Shown piece after piece: positions 35,844-45,812 of a stretch of DNA of 64,000 bases. The notes beneath the pieces are model-generated. The model was not told the origin of the DNA and ran no database searches. It worked only from the letters and a program-made list of their open reading frames with translations. Numbering within the stretch: position 1 is the stretch's first letter; every line of letters begins with the position of its first letter. Position numbers and translations under genes: made by a program. The DNA is from Fomitopsis serialis (lineage: Eukaryota > Basidiomycota > Agaricomycetes > Polyporales > Fomitopsidaceae), in the NCBI RefSeq assembly GCF_022376445.1, contig NW_025954968.1, positions 248,001 to 312,000 of the forward strand. The letters run 5' to 3'.

Positions 35844-36885
35844 TAGTATAGAGCGGCCTGTAAGAACGAGGTGATCGAGTATTTCGTTATGAGATCTACT
35901 TTTTGTCGCTGCACCTCAAGAGCCCGAAATGAACGGGAGACGTACGTTGCTCGGCTTCTATGCCCAGACCCCGGGCGGCGGCGCAAGTCTACACTTTACC
36001 AGGTTTACACCATCAACTCCGTCGAGAATGTTGCCGAAGCACAACGTTGAGGGGGTGTTTGTCATTACGCTGCTGAGTACGCCGACGGTTCTCGACGAGA
36101 TCAATGGCAGGACATTACGTGAACCCTCCGCCGTGATGCGTGTTCCGAACAGATGACTTCCGCAAAGACTGACTATCACAAATGCGAAACACGCTAGTAC
36201 GCGCAGGTTGGGCTCCGGCAGCATCGTGTTTGCTTCATCACAGTTAGAGGACGTGATAGAAAGGAAAGATCATGCTGGCAGAACATGCCTTCTCGACGTG
36301 GCGAAGGAAGCGAATTGCTCCAGATAGTACTCATCTGAACAAGCGCACCGACCGGTTACAGCAGATGAGTTTGGTTCCATCGGAAGCTTCAAGCCCTGAG
36401 GCCTGAGTTGGCCTGAGGCTGCCAGCGTGACGGGGGCCCGACGGACAGGTGAATCCATAGACCATATATGCACGTGTCAACGTCTGCAAGGCTGCTCCGA
36501 ACACTGAACAGCACAGCATCCTCTTCTGCTTTAGTTTCCTCTCTTAGGGCACGGGGAGGGACAGTGACGCACTGTGCTACCTATAAAGCCATATGACAGC
36601 ATCAGACAGCACACAATATCTGTCACAGTAGGTATACCTGCCAGTACATTTCACGGGGTTGCAGCTAGACTAGTCGCCCATCACGTACGAACGCCTGAAT
36701 GCGACAAAGAGCGTATCCTAAAGCCTTTTATACGCCCTCTCTGCAGCGTTGAACCTGTGCGCAAATCAAAGGTCAGAGACTTGAGGGTTGGTACGCGGGG
36801 TCTTCCTCGGTTTTGTTGTGACAAGGTGTAACATTCGGTGTTGCACGGGCGTGCCACGGGATGACAGTGCCAGGAATGAGGAAGT
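35844..36885. other. Intergenic (1.0 kb) with one possible small secreted ORF
   Basis: No supported conserved gene. On the minus strand, 36224-35958 encodes 88 residues that start with a signal-peptide-like segment (MLPEPNLRVLACFAFVIVSL then CGSHLF). I cannot relate it to a family and it may be chance. Confidence 0.3.
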
Positions 36886-37204
36886 CTATTGTGATGGTGG
36901 CGCATGACCTGGCGGGGAGGGAGAAGAATTCGACACACTCTGAACGCGCTCGTAAATCTCCCGTTTCCGAAGGGACTCCTGCAGATCCTGTTCTCTTTGG
37001 TGCATCTTCTCTCGCCTACGCTCGTCGTCGCGCAGTACACCTTGAAACATTGTCTGACGAAGAAAGCGTGAGTATACCACTCGTTGATGCAGAGGTACGC
37101 TATTATACCTCGCGCTCGCGGATCTGAAGGAAGTGCACTCCCCAAATAACGACGGCCGACGCACAGAGGGCGCTGACAAGGGTGATCTTGGCCGCGCGCG
37201 ACAT
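36886..37204 (-). CDS. PET117: Pet117-like cytochrome c oxidase assembly factor
   Basis: Pet117 is a tiny mitochondrial inner-membrane protein that works with Pet100/heme A synthase in complex IV assembly. Exon 1 (37204-37109) encodes SRAAKITLVSALCASAVVIW GVHFLQ-type sequence: a single N-terminal hydrophobic span followed by QIRERE. Exon 2 (37053-36886) encodes MFQGVLRDDERRREKMHQRE then QDLQESLRKREIYERVQSV, the invariant GV.RD..R...K and charged helix of the family. The intron (37054-37108) is 55 nt, phase 0. Total about 87 residues, normal for the family, with no frame problem. It is easily missed because exon 1 is too short for a long open frame. Confidence 0.9.
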
Positions 37205-37853
37205 CCAGGCTGCTCTGTCCGTACGCAGCACAGAGGTTCTCCGAGGACCTTGGCCTGGCACTATAGGTCAAGCCTGTGAGTAGCGGCAGGTGTCGGTGAG
37301 CGTTACGGGTACGTACAGGAAGATGCCGTGCGGCCGACTCGGTGGCGGACCGCGGTAACCTCCTCCCGCCACGTGCCGCCACTGGCCACAGTGAGAGACC
37401 AGAACTGGAAAGCGTAGTGCTTCTCATCCATAATAGCTCAGGCCGCAGCGCTGCGACGGAATCAACAGAAGAGAAAGTCGTCGCATGAACCTTACCAAGA
37501 TGCAGGTACGCGCCGTGTTCGTCGTCGCATTAGACCGAGGAAAGTGGAAGATATGATTGACGGGACGGGATGGTTACAGATTGGCCTTGGAGTTACAGTC
37601 CGGTAATGATGACAACACTAGGAAAACATCGGTTCGATGGAGTGGAACGATGAGAGTACAACTATGATTCGTCAAGTCCGTCGTTAGGCATATGGTGATA
37701 AGTTAGAGGAAGTCATACAGCCGACTCGCAATGAAGAGCGGCATTTTTTCGTTGGACAGCGCAGACAGCATGCTTCGTGCGCGAATGCCTGAACACCGTC
37801 GTCAGTATAATCTAGCAGAATTCGCAGCACGGTTGGACTCACCATGCATTCTT
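37205..37853. other. Intergenic (649 nt), PET117 upstream side
   Basis: Upstream of PET117 and 3' flank of the next minus-strand gene. No gene supported. Confidence 0.45.
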
Positions 37854-38720
37854 TTACAGATCCAGGTCGAGCGTCCAGTCGGGGAGATGACGCTTCATGG
37901 GGCGGTCCTGGAGGGTCGCGGCGTTCTCCATTGTTTCTCCGACGGCAAAGGAAGGGCTCGGGAACATGGTCGGAAGCCTCAGACCAGTCAGGTCCAGCTC
38001 CCTGTCGGCCGAGTAGACCTGGGACCTCTCGTGCATCTCGCGCACGAAGTTCAACACAAGCGCCTCGCTGATCAGCGAGGCGGGCCTCACATCCTCCTCC
38101 TCCTTATCCTCGTCCTCGTCGACCAAGTCCATCCTTCCACGAGGGTTCTCCTGCGGGCCTCGGGCCCTCCGAGGGGGAACACGAGCAAAGGGGTCATCAG
38201 AAACCCCTGTGGCTTCGTACGCCCCATCCTTCCCCTTGCGACCGTTGGACTGGGCCGCCATGCGCGGCTTCTTGGGGCTCCTGGGGGCCTGAGGCACCTC
38301 CGCAGAATCGGGGTCCGTCATGGACATTTTGCGCGGGCGAAGGTTCGCGGGGAGAGGCTGGAACTTCTTCTGGGACGCGGCGACCGCGTCGGCGGCCATT
38401 CTCTTCATGTCCTCGAGGGACTCGAAGTCGTGCATGGAATGCTCGAACGTGAACTCGTGGTCCTCCTCCGCGATGGCAACACCGCCGCTGTTGCTGATCG
38501 TCGAGAGAGCCCGTTGACGCGTTTCGGGGGTCGCAGGCCCCGCGCTCTCCTCAGAAGACATCGAAGATCGTGGGCTGGTAAGGGAAGTGGCCGTGGACCA
38601 GGACTTGGTCGGAGAAGGGGGCAGCTCTTGGGCGAGGGAGTGGAAGTCCTTGGACACCAGTCGCGCGAAGAAGTTCTGGAGGCGAGCGCGCTCGGTTGTG
38701 TTCATGTTGGAGGTGCTCAT
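37854..38720 (-). CDS. Conserved hypothetical Ser/Glu-rich protein
   Basis: Intronless frame of 288 residues, chosen to start at 38720 (MSTSNMNTTERARLQNFFAR); 51 further codons are open upstream but look like leader. Notable segments: an N-terminal helix RLQNFFARLVSKDFHSLAQE, an SP-rich region, an acidic helix (EEDHEFTFEHSMHDFESLED followed by MKRMAADAVAASQKKF), a KR-rich nuclear-signal-like patch (RSPKKPRMAAQSNGRKGKDG), and a C-terminal amphipathic block (SLISEALVLNFVREMHERSQ, LDLTGLRLPTMFPSPSFAVG). No family recognised. An AT-rich ATAAATA at about 38826-38832, about 106 nt before the ATG, may be the TATA element. The reading frame is clean. Confidence 0.68.
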   Translation of the reverse strand: MSTSNMNTTERARLQNFFARLVSKDFHSLAQELPPSPTKSWSTATSLTSPRSSMSSEESAGPATPETRQRALSTISNSGGVAIAEEDHEFTFEHSMHDFESLEDMKRMAADAVAASQKKFQPLPANLRPRKMSMTDPDSAEVPQAPRSPKKPRMAAQSNGRKGKDGAYEATGVSDDPFARVPPRRARGPQENPRGRMDLVDEDEDKEEEDVRPASLISEALVLNFVREMHERSQVYSADRELDLTGLRLPTMFPSPSFAVGETMENAATLQDRPMKRHLPDWTLDLDL

Positions 38721-39499
38721 GATATTTAAGAGGAAGAGGATAGGTGTCAAAGCGTTGGAGCAGGTAAGCAATGGGCGGTCTGGGTTGGGGTTGACGGAGT
38801 GGTTGCTAACCGGGTCAAAGCGCAGGGTATTTATGCGTTCGTGGAAGTGTGGCTTCGCGCCGCGAACGCACACTCACGTGAGCGTGCCACGCAGAATACA
38901 AGGTGGTCCACGGCCCAAATGGGAATGGTCGCTAGCAGCCACAGGATCGATAGTGCGTATCTATGATTTGGTAGCTTTCCATTGTTCTCCATTCCGGGAA
39001 CGTCCGCTGGCCCAGCAAAGCAAAAATTATTTCACTGACAGACTATCCTATCCGTTGGCGAGCATACAGTACTGTAACTCACGATAATTGGGATGAAGGT
39101 ATATTCCCCGCTTCGACGAGCCTTACCTTGGTGCGAATTATCTCCCGGCCTGTACACATCTGATACCATGTCCTTTCCAGAGTCTGCTCTGCCCATGGCG
39201 GTGCCCTATTAGACGCGACGGGGAATCGCGTTGGACCGCTGGCCTCGATATCAGGGATCTCCCTGGGCAAGCAATGTCCCTTCATGCGTAAGCCACACTG
39301 TTGTGGGTCAAAGCACCCATGGGCCATGGCCATCTCAACGCTCCGCCTTATCGATTCCGCACCACTGGTTTCACAGATAATCAAGAATGAGAATCAGGGT
39401 TCCCGCAAGTAATTGTAATCTTGTTGGGCTAATCTGGAAGGCATATCCGCATAGACCTCTCTAGCCTACGCGACGCTACATTACGCAGTGTCGTTCCAT
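38721..39499. other. Intergenic (779 nt)
   Basis: Upstream region of the unknown gene at 37854 and 3' flank of the F-box gene. Nothing coding is supported. Confidence 0.45.
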
Positions 39500-40694
39500 C
39501 TACCAAGGAGTCCTCCGGACGTGGATCATGCTGTCTTCCCTACGGATCCAAATCGTGGTGAGTCTATTCGCCGCGTCGTCTCCCTGCTCCTTCTGCGCGA
39601 ACCACGTGCTCCACGAGATGGTCTGCAGTGACGGCAGAATACTTGCGACCGAGGCACTTGCGACGAGCTCCTGCTTCCTGACCAGCACGGCGTGGTCCTG
39701 CTGGCAGAGTACGCAGCCGTCCGGACCAATTGGTCCAGTGCTGCCGTACTGCAGGCAAGGATCGAAGCGGTGTTCGATATGCGCGTCGAAGATATCCGAG
39801 TGGAAAGGAAGATCCCGAGGAAGAGATGGTGCAGGCGCCGGAGAGGTTGAAGAGCGTTCGCGAAAGCTACCTACGCATGACGGTCAGTACGCGGACGCTT
39901 GCTGTACCACTGCGATCATGAGAGGTACCGCAAGGTCTTTGACGCCAGGGTATACGTCCGGGATGGGCGAGTGTACGATACAGGCTGACGATTCGTCGAA
40001 GCAGAGCCAGCAGCAATCTTCGTCGAGTCGCTCGACACAAGTCATGTCCAGAGTCTCGAGGGCAGGGCAGCGGGCAGCGATCAGACTGAGTATATGCGTG
40101 TCGACACGAGGCAGATCGAGCATCTCAGTTCAGTGAGGGTCGCCGGAAGGTGATTCAGTAGGAGATTAGCTCGTTGGGCCTGAGTAGCCAGTCCGTCCGG
40201 CCGGAAGTTAAGCTCGACAATCTGCAGGTTCAGAAAGTTGGGGAGCAGAGCAAGTTGCGGGGTAAGTATGATAGTGGAGCATTTGAGTGCGCTGGATGTA
40301 TGCGCAGTAATCGTCAAGAAATGCGCATATAGCCAGCGGATAGTCTGTTATATAGCACTGACCGTGCCCAGGAGAACACGCCGAGAATCCGACAGCAGCG
40401 AGACCAGTGGCGGCTTGATTGGGGAGCAAAAGTCGAGAAGCATCTCAAGGCAATTTGACGGAGCATATACGAAGCAAGGGAAAATCCAGCGATGTCAGAG
40501 AAGTCTTTATGCCTGGCTAGGGCGATCGCGATGATCTCGTTGAGCATTTCGATAGGTATGCGGCATGTCTGCTGGCCCTCAGCTTCAATGTTGTGACTTG
40601 TAATAGAACTATGATGGTCTACCTCATGTGAATATCTCGTCTTGACTGGCGACGATTGGCAGGGATCCCTAGTGGATGCGTAGGTGGACGGCAT
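39500..40694 (-). CDS. F-box-like protein of the basidiomycete-expanded family
   Basis: F-box proteins recruit substrates to SCF ubiquitin ligases. The F-box-like start is CRIPIEMLNEIIAIALARHK followed by DFSDIAGFSLASYMLRQIAL (about 40590-40470). Leucine-rich strands follow: TIILTPQLALLPNFLNLQIV, ELNFRPDGLATQAQ, LLLNHLPATLTEL, IAARCPALETLDMTCVERLD. An acidic CCWLCFDESSACIV segment comes next, and the tail ILPSLQTISWSTWF ends in TTIWIRREDSMIHVRRTPW. Several introns and at least one frame change are needed, so exon limits are uncertain. Such single-copy, fast-evolving F-box/LRR genes are numerous in Agaricomycetes (known); the substrate is unknown. Confidence 0.62.
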
Positions 40695-41379
40695 CTTGGA
40701 CTGGTAGAATGCCTAGACTTGAAATTGACTGAGCATCGGGCAAGTCGACAGCCGTCCGAGTATCTTGTGTACTAGTAGGAAAGGAGAACAGAGCAAGAGC
40801 TTTACGCAGCTACCACAGCAGGGTCAGAGAGCGATGATCCCGCACAACCAGGTGGTCCAGGACACCGAAGTTCCAGCTGAGGTGACACGAGTCATGACCG
40901 CGACAGTACACATAACGCGCCGGAGAATGCATCATGTGATCGTGACGCGCATATCCGCGCGAGCGGAAGCAAATGCCGGAAGCACTGCCATGGCTCACGC
41001 ATGCCGTGCCGTGGATAGAAGGTCGGGGGCAGGACAAATGGCAGCCTAGGAGAATGAAGTAAGTACCTGGCCAAGAACTCACCAAACACTTCAGAAAAGT
41101 ATAGACATGGAGAGACCGTGCTAATGCCGAAAATCCGACGATGGAAAGTCGGCGATAGTAATCAGACAGTAGACTGTACACAACGGCTACAGCCTATATG
41201 GACCAAGAAGACACATGTGCGCAGCCAGACCAGATGAGAGGGGTGATTAGGGGAGGGAGGTAATGCGTAGCAAATGACAAAGAGATGCCAAGGAGGGTAG
41301 GATACGGCAGCGCGCCCAAATGCAACAACAGAGTAGATAGTACATGCAGCAGAAAAAATACAGGAGGCGTGGCGTATCA
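40695..41379. other. Intergenic (685 nt)
   Basis: Between the F-box gene start and the 3' end of the small membrane-protein gene, both on the minus strand. Open frames look non-coding. Confidence 0.45.
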
Positions 41380-41956
41380 TCACAAGTGAGTCACGGCTTT
41401 GGCATCAAGCGGCATACCTGTAGGAGGTCAACATCCGCGCAAGGATGAAAGATAAGGGGTGTAGATACCTGAGGGGTCAATGCCATTGGCACGCAGGATC
41501 TGGTTCTGCCTGATTAACCTTGCCTGATCAAAGCTATACGATCTCATTAAGCAATGGCGAAAGAACAGAGAAATACTAGGACTCACTTGACTCGCTCACG
41601 GCGCATGATATCCATCACCTCCTGCGTACCACGCTCGTCCAGACCAGCCCTCGAATCGCCCTCCCGGATGTTCGCTTCTATGTCGAAACTCGTGGAGGTC
41701 AATCCCGCATCGGCTTGCTCAGCAAACGTCGACAACGGTGTGTAATGGCCAAGTCTCGGGAACATCGACTTGACTGGGTTGGGAACGTAGGGGATGAGCG
41801 TGGCGCGGTAACGGAAAGTCACTGCGGGATCACGAACGGCCATGAGTAGCTTGTTCTCCCCGCAGAAAGGGACCGCGGAGGGGCATGATAGAGAACAGGC
41901 GACGTACACATTACCAGTAATGCCGACAAGGCGAAGACGGACAACCAGAACAACAT
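41380..41956 (-). CDS. Small fungal membrane protein, unknown function
   Basis: Three or four exons. It starts at 41956 with a hydrophobic signal/anchor (MLFWLSVFALSALL), and the donor GTAATG follows. The body includes FCGENKLLMAVRDPAVTFRY, RATLIPYVPNPVKSMFPRLG, HYTPLSTFAEQADAGLTSTS and FDIEANIREGDSRAGLDERG, then the helix TQEVMDIMRRERV. A further exon gives FDQARLIRQNQILRANGIDP, and the last exon GMPLDAKAVTHL ends at TGA (41382-41380). Junctions at 41582-41540 and 41487-41417 have normal GT/AG ends. I recognise this as a conserved fungal-type small protein but cannot name a function. Probably in the ER/secretory or mitochondrial membrane. Confidence 0.65.
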
Positions 41957-42366
41957 CTTGAGGAGGTTGGCCTTATATGATGGCGGTTGCTAATGTGGGG
42001 AATTGTTATGTATTGCCGACAGAAGCACTCATGTAATTGGACCGCGGGCGTCCGAGCACCACGTGCGGGTCTGGGCCGCACCCGCAGTTGGTGGCGCTCG
42101 TCCCTGGCTGTCTTCTCCTGCTATTGGACTGCAAGACACAGACGACGGACAAATGGTATGTAGACCACGAGGTGACACGGCGCCCACCATAGAGCGCAGG
42201 AACGCCTAGGTCTGCTCGGGATAAAGACTGAATGGTACTAGTCTCATACCAAGGCGTTTATGTCAAACCTACTAGACTGAATGGATGAAATTTCCCCTTC
42301 GCAGACAGTGTGTGCGATGTACTTAAAAGACCACCAGTGACGGTCCATGGTGCCCAGGTTTACACA
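41957..42366. promoter_or_regulatory. Divergent promoter region (410 nt)
   Basis: Between the small membrane protein (minus) and the alpha/beta-hydrolase (plus). TACTTAAAAG at about 42319-42328 lies about 40 nt before the hydrolase ATG and may be its core promoter. Confidence 0.4.
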
Positions 42367-43575
42367 ATGCCTGCACTCAAACTTGACTCCGACGGTAGCG
42401 AGCTCACCTACACGGACAGCGGTGTGCCTCGCTCGGCATTAGGTGCACCGTACATCACAGTCTTCGCGTGCATGGTATCATATTCAACAATCGTAAGTTA
42501 CCCCTACTCTACGACGTCGACGCCCCAGTCAGCTTACCGGATCGTCCCAGTGATATTCACGCGACTGCAAGCCATGCACATTCCGCCAACTTGCGCATTG
42601 TCGCGATCAATCGACGTGGATTTGGGGGGTCCACACCGGTATCTGAGCAGTCGGCGAAACTGCTTATCACTGGTACCGATGCGGAGAAGCTCAAGGTCTC
42701 TGACCAACTCTGCAGCGAGATCGGGTATTTCGTGGATGCTTTCGTGCAAAGGGAAGACATACCACCCATCTCGAGTGATCGCCAGGGCGGCGGGCTTGCC
42801 CTCCTAGGCTGGTCCCTAGGCACACGCTATGTCACTCGGGCCATTGCCGACATTGGCAGCTACCCACCCGAGATACGAGCACGTCTCGCTCGGTACGTGC
42901 GTGCTCTCATCATAGAGGGTAAGTCCCTTGAAGTGAAGCTTGCTCAGCTACCGGTTCGTGACACTTACCTCGTACCGCAGACCCGCCGTCAGTCGCTCTC
43001 GGTTATTCGCTCCCAGCAGAGTCCTGGATGTACAGCAACATCCCTTCGGTCCCTGAGCAGAAGCGCGATCAGCTATACCTCCAGTGGTTCACAGCTTACT
43101 TCGACCATGGCGACCTGTCCACGCGCGACAAGAGCGTCATCGAATATATCGTCCCGTCCAGCTCGCGCGCACCTACAATCTACAATATGTCCGCGGATGA
43201 GCGTGCTGCAATGATTGAGCCCGTGAAGGAGTTGCCGCTCCTGCGTGGCATGTTCGCTTCTTCGCTGCCGGCATTCCGCAAGGCGTGTTTCGATCGCGAC
43301 GTTCGCTCGCTGTTGCCGGAGATGAAAATATGGCATTTGGGCTGCGACGCAGCGCCGTCGTTTGGCATTTCAGCGTACTTCGACATCCTGGCGGACCACG
43401 AGGCCAACGGAGGCGGGCTGATCAACTTTAGGATGATCCCGGGCGGGAATCACTTTGTGAGTGCTCAGCAGTACATTCTGCTCAACTATGTTGCACGTCT
43501 GATTTGTCGAATCAACAGCCACATTGGGACGATCCTCAGAAAACGTTGCAAGCGATTGTTGAAGCCGTACAGTAG
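42367..43575 (+). CDS. Alpha/beta-hydrolase fold protein
   Basis: Serine hydrolase of unknown substrate. It starts MPALKLDSDGSELTYTDSGV, a usual beta-strand opening. The HG oxyanion motif (HGIIFNN) ends exon 1 before a GTAAGT donor (intron about 42494-42550). Then come IFTRLQA, ANLRIVAINRRGFGGSTP, the nucleophile elbow LALLGWSLGTRYV (GxSxG), a lid region, and the C-terminal histidine in FRMIPGGNHF. The last exon encodes WDDPQKTLQAIVEAVQ, with TAG at 43573. A second intron lies at about 42917-42979 and another after NHF. One-base corrections are needed near 42470 and 42572. Predicted cytosolic, with no signal peptide. Confidence 0.72.
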
Positions 43576-43859
43576 ACGTACAGACTGTCTGTACTAATCG
43601 AAATGGCATATACATAGAGATACCGTAGACGTGACGGAACCAAGTAGTGGTGCCCGCTCACGAGCCGATCGAGGATTCAATCACATCAGGCAGGGTCAAG
43701 GGAAGATTTTGTAGAAATGTACGCACGATGGTATAATGTGTCGAATGCCCTGCCGTCAGCAAGCCCACGAAGGACTGACTCAGATATTAATGCCACATTG
43801 GGCAGACACGCATTAAAAGGACTGCAACCTCTACCAAATTAGTCTAGTGGGAAGACTCT

Positions 43860-45559
43860 TCATATTTCCTCTATCCTACTATCCTCATCTGCTTCCGCGT
43901 CCTCCGCAGCCTCCACAATCCCGCTCGCAGTATCGTCCTGGGTGTCAGGTCCCTCAGCCCGCTGCAAAAAGTTCACCAGACGCTCGACATGTTCCGAGAT
44001 CTGTTTCACATGTCAACATCAGCGCGGGTAAAAGGCACAAGAACTAGAGACGGACTGGCCTTGTCGACCTGTTCGTTCTCGTGTAGGGCACGGACTATCT
44101 CGTACACTCCGTGACTTCGCATGTAGTCCCGGCCCCAGCGCGTTGTGCAGAGCAAGAGCAAGGTCTCGACATGTGTCAGACGAAGCACGGAATCCGGTTC
44201 TCGGGTCTTTGTTGCTGGCAGGAACTGTAGAGCTGGCGGGAGTAGCTCTTGGTCCTGGATTGTCCTTCAGACACTGATTCAGGCACAGCCGAGCATGTTC
44301 CACGCACCTCAAGGTCAAACTCTTCTGGACCAGCGAGGGGAAGGAGAACATAAGGCAATATGTCCATTCCTGATGCTTCTGCAGTGGAAGGCGGCACTGC
44401 GACGCGTTCAGATTCTGATGATAGCAGAGCGCGATGAGCCTGCACATGAAAGGCACAATTTCTACGCCAGCATTGGTCAGCTTCTGAGCAGGAGCACATT
44501 CAAAGGACAGCTCACTTGATCGTCGACGCCACGCCGCCTCTTCGGATAGTATCTTATGTTCGGTGAAGGACAAGAGCTTAGTCAGGGGATACTCCAGGTC
44601 TCCTTCGGACTTCAATGGATCGGTAGGGAGAGGCGTCAAGAAGAACATGCGACCCGTAGGTGTCTAAAGATGACCAGGAACTCAGCGACACTCTACAATC
44701 TAGAGGCGATAGCGATGCAGGCTACTGACCGTGCTGAGGTTTGCGAAGACGCTGGAGAGGAAGTGCAGAGTGCCTTTTCTGATGCGCTTCTCTTTGTCTT
44801 CCGTCTCCTCTGCGGCGGCGCCTTGTACGAAGGCATCCAAGAGTAGAGGCAGCGCGCCCACGCTCCGTGGCTCTCCGGCAGGGTAGGGCACAGGCGCAGG
44901 GCATGTGCCGCATTGAGATTGTACAGGGAAATACAGTGTCGGTGATTTTGGATCCGGAAGTATCGATACAGTTAGATTGAGAAGCGTGGAACACACTGAT
45001 GTTGAGGTGGTGAGGTTAGACAAGAGCATTGACGCGAGATCAGCCAGTGTCGCTTGATGGTTCTGCGGTAGACTCCGTTAGATTTCATGGTCAGTGGGAG
45101 ATGTATGTAAGGTACGAACAAGGATGTATGATACAATAAAATTGACGAAAGACGGCTCTGAGAGAGGTCCGAGCATCAGAGGAGAGTCTGACAGGTTCAC
45201 AAGAGCCCTGAAGGCATCATGAGCGGTTGCCTGTGAAAAAATATCGGTGAGTTCAAGTCCTCACAAATGTCTGGTATGCTGGCTTTAACATACAAGTTGA
45301 TCGCGACATAGCAACTTGAGGTCCCGAATAATCTGGTTGTCTCCTTGCTGCTGCAAGCCACCTCCACTCAGCCCTGCAAAGAAGATCTGGCGGTTTGGTG
45401 CGTCCTTCGGGGTGTGCCCGACCAGATTCGCGAGGGCGATCTGGCGGACTTGCGGGTTTTGTTCGTGGAGGAAAGGGATGAGCTGTACAACCAGATTCTA
45501 GTAAACCCCTTCGCTAATAACGGGCCAGTGCGCACCTCCTTGAGCTGCTCCGCCGACAT
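43860..45559 (-). CDS. HGH1: Hgh1 (FAM203) armadillo-repeat protein
   Basis: Hgh1 is a cytosolic ARM-repeat chaperone for translation factor eEF2 in yeast. The first exon MSAEQLKE (ATG at 45559; another in-frame ATG at 45586) joins LVVQLIPFLHEQNPQVRQIA, LANLVGHTPKDAPNRQIFFA and NQIIRDLKLLCRDQ. Later exons give MLLSNLTTSTSVC, LLLDAFVQGAAAEETEDKEK, TLHFLSSVFANLS and RMFFLTPLPTDPLKSEGDLE, YPLTKLLSFTEHK, then RRGGVASTIKNCAFHVQAHR-type sequence, MDILPYVLLPLAGPEEFDLE, TRWGRDYMRSHGVYEIVRAL, HENEQVDK and an acidic tail ending DEDSRIEEI. The order and motifs match the family throughout. At least eight exons; the stop TGA is at 43862-43860. Confidence 0.85.
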
Positions 45560-45812
45560 AGATTCAAGGCTTTGCAGAAATCGCACTCACAGATCTTGGC
45601 CCCCGCCATTAGATCATGGTTCCCACGGGTCATCTTGGAGTGCGTGCTTACATAACACAATGGTTTGCCATTCCTGGCGGAGGACGACCACTTCCGCTCA
45701 GCCACAGCCACCCGCCGAACGTCGGTGGCGGCACTTGTACTCCTTTCAGCCCACGACGCGATGTACTCTTCATGACCAGCCATACCCACCGATATCACAC
45801 GCTCTCTGCAGT

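Noticed and set aside
35958..36224. Small secreted protein gene
   Set aside because: Signal-like start but no family, no introns and no other support; kept only as a note.
36681..37427. 248-codon open frame on the minus strand
   Set aside because: Overlaps PET117 in another frame; PET117 has conserved motifs and correct splicing.
37731..38729. 332-codon open frame on the plus strand
   Set aside because: Mirror of the minus-strand gene at 37854-38720; low-complexity, no motifs.
43620..43740. Possible tRNA gene
   Set aside because: A GGATTCAATC-like T-arm is present but no acceptor stem or anticodon arm can be paired.
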